Below the pieces are notes generated by a model, which saw only the letters and a program-made list of their open reading frames with translations, had not been told where the DNA came from and ran no database searches. The position numbers were made by a program, and so were the translations under genes. From Sporodiniella umbellata (Eukaryota > Mucoromycota > Mucoromycetes > Mucorales > Rhizopodaceae): DNA of 64,000 nt. Numbering within the stretch: position 1 is the stretch's first letter; the number at the start of each line of letters is the position of its first letter. Of the stretch, positions 1-11,901 are shown piece after piece. The stretch lies in the NCBI GenBank assembly GCA_025677835.1, contig JAIXMR010000031.1, positions 1 through 64,000 of the forward strand, read 5' to 3'.

Positions 1-563
1 TGTACGCAGGCTAGCTGTTCTATGACCATTTTTTGTTTGCTTTTTTCTACTTTTATATATGTATCATTTAGATCCATGGATTGAGTTGTATTCTTTCTTT
101 GAGCAGCATTACCTCTTGATTAGATTTTCTTTGTTATCAAACTTTTGGTGGAACTTCCTAAAGCAAGCCCTACTATAGCAACTTCTGTAATTTGTGCTCT
201 AAGCATAAGAGCTATACAATATTGGTTTTTTTGTTCACTTGTCTTTTTTTTAAAAAAGAATATTCTCAAGCATTTGCTTAAGTTTTGAGAAATGATTGAC
301 TCAATAAACAGATTCTCAAATCCTATTTATAAGCTCTCTCTTCCTGGACATAGTATGTTCTTTTATCAGATTACATATACGTTTAGGCAGGTTTACCCCA
401 ATTACAATCATGACTGTTTGACTTTCAGACAAATAAAACCCCGCATATGCGCTGTATATAAGTAAATCATTAAAATTTCTTTGCGTCATCATTTATCATG
501 TTTTTTCCTCAATTATCGATTTTTTATTGAGTTACCTTTTCCCCGCCAACCCCCTTACCAAAG
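1..563. other. intergenic, upstream of MADS gene
   Basis: AT-rich sequence with no convincing coding exon. It should hold the promoter and 5' leader of the MADS-box gene that starts at 564. No clear repeat or RNA gene is visible. Confidence 0.6.
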
Positions 564-1601
564 ATGTCCCATGAAATGAACAATAGTAAAATGTTTGAGA
601 CTGAGGATCCCGCTGACGACTCTGGCAATGATACCGACTTTGAAAAGCCCACTAGACGCTCTGGAAGAAGAAAGATAAAAATTGAGTACATTGAGGACAA
701 AAATAGAAGACATATTACATTTTCAAAAAGAAAAGCCGGAATTATGAAAAAGGTATTAGCACGTACAAATATAGTAATTTCCAAGATGGAAGGTGCTTAA
801 CCCATTTTCATTAGGCGTATGAATTAAGTACACTGACAGGCACTCAAGTTCTATTATTGGTGGTTTCTGAGACTGGACTTGTCTATACCTTTACGACAGT
901 TAAATTGCAGCCTATTGTAACAAAGCCGGAAGGAAAAAATCTTATTCAAGCCTGCCTAAATGCTCCCGATCCAAACGAGCTTTCCACTGTATTTAAAGCT
1001 TTTTTGCTTGTTGAATCTTATAGCTAAACTATTTTTTTTCTTTAACCGTTTAGTCTGGAGACGCAAATTATACTGAGAACTCTCCCAGAGCAAGCGAACC
1101 TAAGCCCAAGTTTGAAGAGCCAAAGGTAAAACGTATTTGAACTGATACTCTTTTACCCACATTACTTATAATTGAAACCAGCCTGAGCCAAAGCAAGAAA
1201 TCAACCCACCTAGTAGCACAAGGTATACTGCGCCAGCGCCTACCGGATATCCTCCTACACAATATACGCCAGGTGCCAATACAAATAGTGCGAGTAGCAA
1301 CTTACCATACAACTACCCCACATACCAGCAGTCACCTCAACAACAACCATCCCAGTACGGTATGCAACAGCCCTTTTATGGTAACCAGGACCCTCACTAT
1401 ATGCCGCCTCAACACCAACAACATCAACAACATCAACAACACCAACAACACCAGCAGCACCAACAGCACCAGCAGCATCAACAACAAGGGTACTGGCAAC
1501 AGCAACAGCAACAGCACCAACAGCAGCAGCAAAACGCAAACCAACAGGCAGCAATACCAAAGAAAAAGGATGAAAAGACAAGGATTAATCACATCGCTTA
1601 G
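564..1601 (+). CDS. MCM1: SRF/Mcm1-type MADS-box transcription factor
   Basis: DNA-binding regulator of the SRF/Mcm1 class, acting as a dimer on CArG-like boxes. An acidic N-terminus is followed by the MADS domain, with the RRKIKIEYIEDKNRRHITFS core and FSKRKAGIMKK. The first intron follows IMKK (about 753-811). The next exon continues AYELSTLTGTQVLLLVVSET and the SAM-type extension ending NLIQACLNAPDP, which is the Mcm1/SRF signature rather than MEF2. Two more introns lie near 991-1052 and 1126-1180. The C-terminal exon is low-complexity, rich in Pro, Gln and His, with a CAA/CAG/CAC/CAT-coded HQQ tract at about 1411-1530, and stops at 1601. Such Gln-rich tails often act in activation; that is inferred here. 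The family is certain; which fungal paralogue it is remains open. Confidence 0.93.
1411..1536 (+). repeat. CAA/CAG/CAC codon repeat (poly-Q/H tract)
   Basis: Imperfect trinucleotide repeat inside the MADS gene, coding an HQQ-type tract. The mixed codons make it less prone to slippage than a pure CAG run, but it is a likely length polymorphism. Confidence 0.85.
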
Positions 1602-2116
1602 TTTTTTTTATTTGTGTACTATTTATCAGTCTGATTTATTAAAAGTACTTTTTTCTTTATGGTGCTGTAGAGAGACCTTGTATTATAAAACCAAAAAAAG
1701 TAAAACAAAAATTCATTAGTTTTGGAACATATTTTATTCTTTTGTCTAAAATTGTGTTGTAATTTTGGTTTCCTAGTTGTTTTTTCGTTTTTTGTTTTTA
1801 TTTTTTAAAGCGACAAATTGGATCGAGAACACTATACTTTTCGGCCCTTTAAACTTCTAAAAAATTGAGCACAGGTCTGTTGGAAGGAAGCATAATCAAG
1901 CCTTCATGTTAACAAAGCACCAGCACTTTGGGCCTTTGGTCTCTCTGTCCTTTCTATATCTATTTGATTATATGTACCTGTATACTGAGTAACGATCGTT
2001 TCTAATGTATCAAGACTGAGAAAAATGAACCTTTTGTGATTTAAATGGCGTAAAGCTCTGAAAAAATCCGTCTGACTTCCCCTCCTTTTTTTGTGAGGAT
2101 TCTTTTCCGCCGAAAT

Positions 2117-3037
2117 ATGCGTTCATTTGTTTCTGTTTTCCGACGGCATTTTACTCTCATGAATCAGCAAGCCGAGATCCGTATTTCTAGTCAGACTATT
2201 CCAGTTTATAGCAATCTTGCCCCAAAAGATTTTGCTTGCGCTTTGTCTTTTAGACCTTTCCAAGAGTGGCTAGAAACTTTGGAAAAACAAGACTTGCATC
2301 GAAGCGAGTTCGAATTCAAGTCTATAGAAATGCAGCATGTCGACTATTTTGGGGATAAAGTTGGATTTATAAAGTTCAAAGCGAATGCGCAGTTTAGAGA
2401 AACAGGAAAAAGCGCTCCAGGAATAGTGTTCATGGTAATCTGAACGTAAACTGTGTCCATGTCTAACTGAATATGAAAGAGAGGAGGCGCTGTGTCGATG
2501 CTACTTATTCTAAAAACAAAAGGGCAGTCCGACAGAGTGATATTAACACTTCAACCGCGCATTGCAGTACCTCATTTCAGTTTCCCAGAGCTGCCTGCTG
2601 GTATGCTGGATGGGTCCGGCAACTTTGCAGGAAAGGCAGCTGAAGAAATTAAAGAAGAGACTGGGCTGACGATTGAAGAAAGCGAACTTGTTGATTTGAC
2701 AGAAATGGCTTACGGGAACAAGTGGTGTGGTGTTTATCCATCCGCTGGAGGCTCAGGTGTGATCTACCTACGATAATCTTTTCTAAGAATGTTAATACCC
2801 TTTATATGTGTATATTTAGACGAGTTTTTGAGATTGTTTGCGTGTGTAAAACACATGGAAGAATCTGAAGTGAAGAAGCTTGAAGGCAAATTGACTGGCC
2901 TTCGAAACAACGGAGAAAATATCACACTGAAATTGGTTTCTCTTGAGAATGCTTGGAAGGAATCACCAGACGCCAAACTATTATCTAGTTTAGCGCTTTA
3001 TCAAGCCTTGAAAGAAAAAATCAATGATCCTAAATAA
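2117..3037 (+). CDS. Nudix hydrolase, ADP-sugar/UDP-glucose pyrophosphatase-like
   Basis: Nudix enzyme expected to split a nucleoside-diphosphate sugar into NMP and sugar phosphate. Three exons: 2117-2433, about 2479-2755 and about 2820-3037. The first junction gives FM-RGGAVSMLL. The Nudix region reads PAGMLDGSGNFAGKAAEEIK followed by EETGL, matching the NUDX14-like pattern (GMLD, G-F-G, EE-x-x-EE-x-G). The usual Arg of the REUxEE core is Glu here. The C-terminal exon (FLRLFACVKHME onward) fits the long tail of this subfamily. The first ATG gives an Arg/Phe-rich N-terminus (MRSFVSVFRRHFTL), which could be a mitochondrial presequence; the next Met at 2159 would give a cytosolic form. Substrate cannot be told from sequence. 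Confidence 0.82.
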
Positions 3038-4978
3038 ACTTCGATGAAACAATTTATGAAAGCTATTAATATCTCTATATTCAATACGCTTCGTATTTTG
3101 TTTCGTAACGCCTCAAATGTTGCGGTTCTAATATATCAAAAAATCTTGTAACTTTGGTGAGGTATAAAAGTCTTGAAGACAAGTCTCTATCAATTAAAAC
3201 AGAAAGAGTTTGATATTTGAATATTAGGTTTTCTGTCATGAACAAATAGATGGTTTGTGCCGTTTCTCTACGAGGTATTGCTTACTGAAACGATCGGCAA
3301 AAGCATCCGAGCCAATTTAGTACTAAAGCCAGAGCAAAAAAAAAAAAAAAGGATTGCTGCCCAAAACAAATTTGGAAAAAATGCATATGCTTGACGAAAG
3401 GGAGTGCATGTATTCAGATAACGCACTATTAAATTTAAATAGTGACAGCACTTCCTTATAGTTTTTGTTTTAAAATTCTTATTGTTGCTTATATACACAG
3501 GAATTTGACTTTAAGTTGCTGTTGCTATTAAAGCAATAGAAATCTTAGGAGGATTTAGTTCGTTTATCTAAAATTTTGGTTAACAAAAAAATAAGGTGTT
3601 ACATGAAGCAAATGTTACTACCGTTCTCAGAACGATGAGGAAAAAGCCGATAGTTCAAGGGCTGTACACTAAAAAGTTTGAAAGCATGAATGGCTACCTT
3701 CATTCCATTTCGGGAAATAGATTCCACATTGAGAAGCACTTTGTGCAGTTGTTCCGCTTATATATACAAAGTTAAATTGCCTATTGACTTTGTGTGTATA
3801 GTTTGTGTAATAAAAGTTTCTGAATTAAAATAAGAACAAAAACTGCTGTAAAACAAGAGGTTTAGCACAGGTTCGCATCGGGAAATCTCATTGAAAGAGG
3901 AAGCGATATCTAAACGCTTAGTGTTCAAAAAAATCAATAAGAAAAAGCAGCTCTCTACAAAGTAAATTTAAAGAGTACTCTTGTTGATTTTATATTGCGT
4001 GTTTTTTTAAAATTAAAAATGATCTTTAAAGTTTGTGTTGTAACACCTTATAGAGACTGTTTGCGTCTATTGAGTGTCTGAGCACACCATGCTACGTTCG
4101 AGTTACCAAAAAAGTCTCCGAGTATTCAACTTGAAGGTTAGGGCATGTCACAAAATACTTAGAGCTCAACATAGTACACAGAAATATCTCTGTATTTCAT
4201 ACAAGAGGCTCCTTTTCCTTTATTTTTTTATTTTTTTCTCAACATTTTAAATATACTGAGGCAAAAAACAAAGACCGTGCAGCTGATTACTGCGTAACGT
4301 TATCTACTTGTATGGATTGTTGTAATTCCGTAGAATTAAAGCAAAAGTCACGCCTGTTTCCTTTTGCGTATATGCCTATAATAAAAAATGCTTTTTCGCG
4401 AGTACTTTTTCTGTACTTATTATGTGTGTATGTTACTATTGTTTTTTTTTACCACCCTCAGTTATGCTTTCTACAAGATAAGCTCTAACTCTTGTGTGTT
4501 CTTGATCGATTTTCGTTTTTGATTTTGAGGACTTTATTTGTTTCTTGTGTTTCTTTATATTCGCTGATATTAAATTAAGACCAACATGCTTTTTTTATAC
4601 TCTACGAATAGTTAGAACTATGACTTGTAAGAAGTACGCAGAGGCTCAACAAAAGACATAATTATAAATTCAAGATCTTATATTTAGAAAGATAGGTATA
4701 GCTTTACAAGCACTAAAAAGTGATCAGTGCATTTCTGAAGTCCATTTAACATAGTTGACAGGTGCAATACTCCCATTATAAAAAAATTCATAATATGAAT
4801 ACTGTTTAAGTACACAGACCAGGTCAATTTTACAGACGGGCTTTGATACCCTTATTAATTGAGTGTGAGTTTATTTATACTTGGAGGTGGTAAAGCTTGC
4901 GTGAGTACGTATGCGTGTGTGTGTGTGTGTGTGTGTTGACAATCTATTTACAGAAATGACTTTTACATAGCGCACAAC
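3038..4978. other. intergenic region, no gene seen
   Basis: About 1.9 kb of AT-rich DNA with homopolymer runs and a short (GT)n tract near 4914-4936, just past the 3' end of the permease gene. No ORF here has codon structure or motifs I can support. Confidence 0.55.
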
Positions 4979-7445
4979 TTAAAGGACAAAGTGTAAAATA
5001 CGTTTCCATCGAGGAATATGTTCTTCAAGTTCATTATCCTTCTCAATGTCAAATCGGGTCACACGACCCGTTTCAAAGTCGACTTCTTCCAAAGGAATGA
5101 CTTTCTTTCTAGTGATAGACTTGTGGAGTATATAGCACACAATAAAGGGAAGAATGCCAACGTAGCTGATACAGAACTTGGTAGCGTCAAATTCGGGAGT
5201 GAATGCAACGTAACCTTGGCCTAAGATAATCAAAATAGAAAGGCAGCATGAAAAAATACCACTGAAAGGGTAAGCCACAGACTTGTAAGGAAGCTCTTCA
5301 ATACTTCTGCCTTGTCTGATATAAGCTCTGCGGAATCGAACATGCACAGCACCGATGCCGGCCCAGCTGATAAACCCACTAACAGCGGTAATAGCTTGGA
5401 ACCAAACAAAAGCTTGCGAGGCACTGAACTACAGTTAGATGAAGAAAAAAGCTTTTTTTTTTCAAAAAAATATTTACCTGTATATCGATACAAATACACA
5501 AGCAAAGCCGATTATAGAAGAAACAATAACAGCCCTGGGTAAAAGAAAAAAGAGAGAATAAGTAAGGTGTTTTTTGTCTTGATCTGTTTACCAGTAGGGC
5601 GAGCCATGTCTATTTACTCGTCCCAGAAAAGCAGGAGCATTTCCGTCACGAGCAAGACCTAAGAGTGTACGAGAAGTTGTATACATAGACGAATTTGCAG
5701 CAGACAGAACGCTGTATTTTTCGATTAGTATTGCTGTTCAAAGTGTGTGTGTATGCGCTTACCTTGTAAGAACAATGGCATTGATAATATCAGCTCCTAC
5801 TTTAATTCCTGCAGCTTGAAAAACTAAAGTAAAGGAAGCAGTACCGGCACCACCATCCGAGTTGGACAAGCCTTCGTTGTCATATGGAATACACAAACCA
5901 AGTAAAAAAATAGTTATAATATAAAAGATGATGATTCGCCAAAAGGTGTTACGAATAGCGCGGGGTACGGTTTTTGTGGGATTCTTTGCTTCGCCAGCGG
6001 TGATACCAACTATCCAATAAGAGACAGTATTAAAATTTTGGTCACATGTTCCACTACAAAGTATAATTACCAACTTCGGTTCCTTGGAACGAGAAGCCAG
6101 CGGAGAGCAAAACGCTGATAGTACCCACTCCACCATTGTTAAAGGCGCCAGGAGTTCTCCAGTATCTATACGAAAGGTTAGAAACTGTATTCCTTTATGT
6201 CTTAATAGCATACTCGAATCCAGAGGCGTGCCCTCCTACTGCACCGGTAGCGACAAGAATACCTATTAAAGATAGATGAGTAAGGGTGTGATTGACTGAT
6301 ATTTATAGAGCTTACCGATGATGATGAACACAATAACAATTAAAATCTTGATCATCGCAAACCAATATTCAAGTTCGCCATAAATTTTGACGCCTAAAAA
6401 ATTGACAGCAACAATAGCAACCAAAAAGATGGTAGACCAGGCGGGATCAGGCATAACCTGGCCCAGTATTTAATAATCGTTGCAGCCGCAGCAAGTTCTA
6501 AGTCATGGTATTATCAGAGAAACGTCATATACAGTATATGTTCAAGTCAATTTACCCGTGGCAATTGTTACTGCCTTACATGAGATTTTAAAATAAGTAC
6601 AAAGTATATATATATCTATCATGCGTGTATAATATAGCTTACCCACTGTGGTGAGGGTTAGTAAAAGAGGGCTTTCTTAAAAAAAAAAAGATTTTTTTTG
6701 GCTTACAGAAAACCAATAATTCCATCCTAAAGCAAAGCCAAGAGAAGGTTCCACAAATCTTGTTGCGTAATGGTTGAAGGAGCCGGAAACTATTTTGTTT
6801 ACTTTTTTAGGAAAGCAATTTTAAACACATAAATATATTGTTTGCTATACCAGGCATAAATGTAGCCATTTCACCCAAGCAAGTCATAATACAGTAAACC
6901 TGAAGTGTTTCTATCAGTGTCTTTTTCTTTTTTAAACACAACTATTATATACCATAAAGCCAACTATGTTTTTTTTAAAAAAAGGATTAGGTTTAAAAAA
7001 GATCTGAAATCCAGTCGCTGTACTACTTACTGACACAATAGGCAATCAGTGCACCAGCGGGACCAGCCTGTAAAAGATAAAATTAGTCAATGTGTAACGC
7101 TTTAAATAAATTAGGTAGTAACCGTTGCAATGTTGTTGCCAGAACTCAGGAAAAGACCAGTACTAGAATACCGTTTAGTGATTTGTTTTTGCCAAGATTT
7201 GTTCAATAGGTCAATTACCCAATAGCACCACCTAGGGAGATCATTTGTATATGCCTCGCACTAAGCCCTCTTTTTGTTCCGTGCTGAAGAGATTCTACCT
7301 CATCTTCATCTCCAATGGCATGTTTTGATCTTTTGGAGTGATATGAGCTGCCGTCAGCCTTTTCATTATCATAGTGGGGGGGTTTATCAGGGTTGAAAAA
7401 ATCAGCATTACTGCTTATTTGCTCCACCGAGTGTTTGTTACTCAT
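4979..7445 (-). CDS. amino-acid permease, YAT/APC family (apparent frameshift)
   Basis: Plasma-membrane amino-acid/H+ symporter of the fungal YAT branch of the APC superfamily, about 12 membrane segments. The hydrophilic N-terminus runs to the family signature SARHIQMISLGGAIGTGLFL (exon 1 into exon 2). Later blocks include YCIMTCLGEMATFMPVSGSF, WNYWFSWAVTIATELAAAAT, GITAGEAKNPTKTVPRAIRN, SAANSSMYTTSRTLLGLARD and FRRAYIRQGRS, all in order on the minus strand over more than ten exons. One exon looks to be only 3 nt long (6643-6645). Between KYW and MPDPAWSTIF the reading frame changes with no room for an intron (6457-6466): a sequence error or a recent disabling indel. Substrate range is not predictable. 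The start lies 128 bp past the AP-4 sigma stop. Confidence 0.88.
6643..6645 (-). other. candidate 3-nt micro-exon (single Trp codon) in permease
   Basis: On the minus strand the exon ending YWFS (donor GTAAGC) is followed by a TACTAAC branch site, then CACCACAG, TGG, and a second GTAAGC donor. The next acceptor opens AVTIATEL. All three joins are phase 0. APC relatives have one aromatic residue between S and A (FSWA or FSYA), which this TGG supplies. Confidence 0.6.
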
Positions 7446-7573
7446 CGAGTGTAAAAGAAAAAAAAAGAGGGAAAAGATGAATCAAGAGGGTTTTTATTTG
7501 GTGATCGAATCCTTTGTTACGCGATTGTTTTATCTTTGAGAGAAGATAGGCGGGGAATCATTCTAATCGGATG

Positions 7574-8295
7574 TCATTTCAAGTATGGGGCGCTTTGTGT
7601 AGTAGAAAGTCTTTCCTGATTGGTTTCTAACACAAGGCCATTTGCAACGAGCTCATCCATAATCATGTGAACTTTTTCGAGATTAAACACAAGGTCAAGT
7701 TCCGTCTATTCCATTTTATTTAACTCTTTTTTCTCACACACACTTAGAAGCGCCCCCCTTTTTTTTTACCACTTTTTCAAATGTTTGGTTCAGTGTTTCT
7801 AATTATATGCAAAAGCTTAGCAGCGCTATTCTCATGAAATAGTAATGTTTTTGTAAATTTACCTACACATAATTGGATAAACTCCAAAACTCCAAAATCA
7901 TTCTAACGATTCAAACTTACCGTTATTGACCAATTAAAAATTCATTTCTGTGAAGATCCTACCTCTTCACAATCACAGCCGATGACAAAGTAGAGTGAGG
8001 CGTAGATCCTATAAACTAACGAACTTTTGTCGGTTTTGGAAAAAAAAAAGCATGTATTGCTCTTTTGGTTTTTTGTACCTATCTTGAGCTCACCCAGCTT
8101 AAAAAAGAGGGTCTGCCGTTTGTCAAAGAGCGTCCTACTTTTACTTTGACCACTTACTTGAGATTGTTTTCTCGAGATACATTTTTTCGCTACCTCCGCT
8201 TCAAATACTGAGGCATTTTCTACCAAATTACAGTTATAGTACCTTGCATATCTAGTTTGGTATGACTTGTTTATGACCAAGAAAAATCGAATCAT
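7574..8295 (-). CDS. AP4S1: AP-4 complex sigma subunit
   Basis: Small (sigma) chain of a clathrin-type adaptor, acting in cargo sorting at the trans-Golgi. Six exons fit splice signals and frame: 8158-8295, 8079-8112, 7963-8015, 7863-7902, 7770-7798 and 7574-7705. They total 426 nt, 141 residues; sigma-4 chains are about 144. The start MIRFFLVINKSYQTRYARYY, then QTLFFKLGELKIVYRIYASL, EFIQLCVETLNQTFEKV and ELDLVFNLEKVHMIMDELVA follow the sigma fold end to end. The FNL-KVH-I-DE-V-NG pattern and short tail resemble sigma-4 more than sigma-1, -2 or -3. AP-4 is absent from most Dikarya, so the assignment is notable. sigma-3 is the main alternative. Confidence 0.8.
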
Positions 8296-8535
8296 CTCAA
8301 GTTGGAAAATGAGGGGAAAAAATAATATAGAGGTATACTGTTTTTTGAATATGAATTTGCGCTGGGATTAGAAAATTCTTGTATTGACTTTAAAAAATAT
8401 TTGCGTCAAGAGATTAAAAAAATATAATAACCAAAAGATTGTAAGCGATTCATTTTTTTTTCTTTTATTAGTTCAAATATTCTAAAAAATATGCAAAACT
8501 TTAACTAATAGAGAAATCATTTCAGATAACGATAT

Positions 8536-9440
8536 GTATACTTCATCTGATGATTATATGGAAGTAGATGAGGAAGAGGAAATTGAAATTGACTATTTTA
8601 ATTTGAGTAAAGAATGAGTTGAGAAAATAAAACAAATTGGCAGTTCATTATCTTGTGTACATGAATTTACAGATGTTGATGCACCAGAAGAAACCAAAGA
8701 TAAAGATTCATTTGGCAATGCATTTCTTTTTGCAGAGTCATTGCCATTAAAGAAAAAGTACAAAACTCCTGTAGCTAAAACTCGAGGTTCTTACAGAAAA
8801 TATACTGTTGAACAAATTGAAAACTCTTCGATTTAATAATTGAAGAAGGCTTTACTGCCAAAGATGCAGCTTTAGTCACTGAGATTAATATTCGTATTGC
8901 TCAAAATTATGTAAAAACGTATGATAATGATCCGCAGAAACGACTTCCGTGATCATATAACAAACCTTGTGGAAGGCCTTGTTCAAAGTTAACTGAGAAG
9001 CATTCTAAATTTCTTGTTGACTGTGTCAAAAAAAATACTACTGCTGTATTGGATGAGTTAAAGTTAAAACTTTGTGAGAAGTTTGAGAGCTTGAAAATCT
9101 ATATTTCTGCCATTCACAAACGTTTATAGTACATAAACATAACATTATTTTAAAGAAACTTAAAAAAATACCAGCAGCGAGAAATTTTGACAGACTAATA
9201 GCATTGCGAAAAGCGATTGTTGAGCAGTATAAGAGTGTTACAGCCATGGGTTTTTCCAATAATTGTGTTTTCATTGATGAGGCAGATGTCATAAAATCAA
9301 TAGAAAGAGCAGTAGATATAATTCTGGAGAAAACCCCAAATTATTATCACAAATCGTCAATCTTAATATCATCAAGTTGACTGAAAATGGCTATAAGAAA
9401 ACCATGGCCGATTTGGGACCATTTGGTTCACCTGAACACG
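8536..9440 (+). mobile_element. decayed Tc1/mariner-like transposase remnant
   Basis: Residue of a DNA transposon of the Tc1/mariner (IS630-like) type. An acidic N-terminus starts at 8536. It is followed by a helix-turn-helix region (YRKYTVEQIE, then after a frame change near 8824 LIIEEGFTAKDAALVTEINI), a second DNA-binding stretch (KPCGRPCSKLTEKHSKFLVD) and the start of the catalytic core with FIDEAD near 9270, which holds the first Asp of the DDE triad. Stops at about 8617, 8950 and 9126 plus at least one frameshift break it. The end reads like the last residues of the core (WPIWDHLVHLNTIKG, about 9395-9440), so the middle of the core is deleted. I could not find terminal inverted repeats. 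Confidence 0.72.
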
Positions 9441-9693
9441 ATTAAAGGTTAATTTATTGATACGCATATGCATAATATAACGAATTCAATTCCTGTTGCT
9501 GTTGTTGTTTGTATTTTTTATTGATTGAACAATATTTATTTTCAACCGGTATATACAATTGGACCAGTAACGGTTTAGGATAGATGTATGTATACTTCCA
9601 TTTAGTTGTTGTATTTGATATGGAATGATGCATTAGCCAATAAAAACGACAGGCGATTAATATACTTTTTTTTTTTTTTTTTTTTCCAAGAAA

Positions 9694-10592
9694 ATGTCAA
9701 AACAAGACAACGATAACCTCACTTTGGATTCAAGTGATTTGAGCCCACTAGGAAATGCAGAAAAAATAGTCGAAAGCCAAACAATCGATGATAAAAAGGA
9801 ATCGCGTAGCGATCTAGTTGCAATCGAAGAAAATTTCGAGAGTTTGGAATCACTATGTGAAGACGCTTTTAAAGTCCTTAAGGCCATTGCAAAGACAAAC
9901 GAGGTTTTAACTCCTTGGTCAGAGCTAAGAATCATGCTCAATGAACTCATCTCAAAGGTGAGCAAAAAAGGTTTCTGGATGTGTTTTTTAAAATCTGTTC
10001 GAGTAGCAATCTCGAATTATGGATCCTAAAATAAATGACAAAGACGTCAGAAATGAGATTGACAAAGTCATTTCAAGCATTTCACATATATTAGGTGTAC
10101 TTCAAGAGTAAGTTTTATTTCAAACAAAAAAAGTGGAAATACGATTTATAGTTTTTAGCTGCCCTTTCACGATTCAACGTGCCTGTGAGCTGATCATCAA
10201 GCCTAATCAGCACTACAATACATACATCAAATACCTTCGCGCTTTCGAAAAGGTGGAATATGGCTTTTTATTGTTAGTGTACTAATACCTTTTTTTTTTT
10301 CTTTATTCTTTTTTAGATTATAGCAGTTACGTCTTCTTGGAAAGCTTTTGCAAGCAGCAACACAGAAAGTGGTATAGATCAAAATAACACCGATAAAATC
10401 AGAACACCATTTATTTTTGACGACATAAACATTCCAACCGAGCCACTGGAGGGCAGAGGTGAAAGTACGGAGGCTGAAGAGCCATCCAAAATTAACGGGG
10501 TATACGAAAACAAAGATACAACTGCAGACGAACTAGAAGAAAAGGAAAAACAAGATACGGCAGCATCTCAGGAGACTGTGGAGGGGAGTTGA
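9694..10592 (+). CDS. PSY4: protein phosphatase 4 core regulatory subunit R2
   Basis: Regulatory subunit of the PP4 phosphatase, which in yeast and animals dephosphorylates gamma-H2AX and other repair substrates. Four exons: 9694-9956, then about 10000-10107, 10160-10251 and 10318-10592. The joins give SK-QSRIMDPKINDKDV, LQE/D-CPFTIQRACELI and AFEK-IIAVTSSW. The PFTIQR-CEL-x-P-x-x-Y pattern followed by an (L)RA-EK motif and hydrophobic IIAVTS marks the PPP4R2 domain. The C-terminus is acidic and low-complexity (Glu/Asp/Thr), as in the family. The predicted length of about 250 residues is short for animal R2 but normal for fungi. Confidence 0.85.
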
Positions 10593-11283
10593 GGGTCCCG
10601 TAAACTAAGTTGTATTTGCCGTTAGACGAAGCTGGGTTGACCGAAAAAGAAGACATTTAGTTAAATGTTGCGTTTCTTAATATATACACTTGTCCCCCTT
10701 TTTTTCAGAGTAATAAACATTGACAATAATAAAGCAAAATAAAAATAAAACAAAAACCGATTCGCATATGAACGAACTAAACAAAAGTTTTGAGCCCTGT
10801 TGTTATTATTATTGTTGATGCTTAACCGTTAAGATACTTTCAGAAACATTCTTGCTAACCACTGCAGAACAAAGACAATAGAAGGTAAATGTGGAATGGC
10901 AGAGACAAAAGAAGAGAACTGGCTAGATGCCCTGAATTGTATTACTTTTCTTCCATTTACAGTGATAATTCCTGCTAAATACAAATACCATGCTTTCAGG
11001 CATTATGCATGTATACCGATATATTATAATAAGTCACTACTTATTGACAGTGCATAGGGGTAGACATTGTTTAAGTTGTTATTTAGGGGAGTGCCAAAAA
11101 AAAAAAAATAGAATTTACGTAAAAGTATCACAAAAACAGCCAAAAAGGATTATACACAATAGGCATTGTCATGTGTCGATCTGATAATTGGGATTAATGA
11201 ATAGTAGCAAGCCATCAGAGTAATTTTAGCCGTAAATACAGTTAATGTATCAAATCTTTTGGCTGTGCTTGTTTTTATGCTGA

Positions 11284-11322
<39 letters not shown>

Positions 11323-11901
11323 TAGGATCGAACAGCAATAATAAAATAACATTAAAATAAGAAGGGTTTAGGACAACAGAAAGCAAGACAGCTTATGACG
11401 CGTTCAAACTAGCTGTGAACGTAATCTTTTTAAGTATAGACGTTCGGTAATAAACTTTTTTAAGCTGTGGTTGATTAGTCTCACTCTGTTGAAAGCCTTA
11501 TTTTATCCTGGGCCTTTTTTTTATCACAAAAAATAAAGTAGGCCCGTGCGGCTGCATGAATAGTGAATGTCCACATTTACAAAGTTCCGATTAAATAGTT
11601 CATTCCTTGATGTAGACCATAGCATTTTTGAATGCCTTGCCCCTTTTTTTCTACAAAAAGAAACAATCTACCCCTTCCCATCTCTTTCTTTATTAAAGCC
11701 TTTGTCTTTTCCCGTTATCTACTTTCTCTTTCTCTCTTCTACAGTATACATATAAATATATATACATATATACATATATACCCACACGTATATTTATATA
11801 TTATCTGTATTTGACGAAACAACTTCATACACACAATTTTTTTTTACATATACACATACACACATATACACGCACGCACACATACATAAAATAATCTTCT
11901 A
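10593..11901. other. intergenic / 5' region of GIN gene
   Basis: About 1.3 kb with no gene. It contains a pure A tract of about 31 nt (11290-11320) and, close to the next start codon, TA/CA-rich simple sequence (11750-11890) made of TATA and CACA alternations, probably the promoter and leader of the gene at 11902. Confidence 0.6.
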
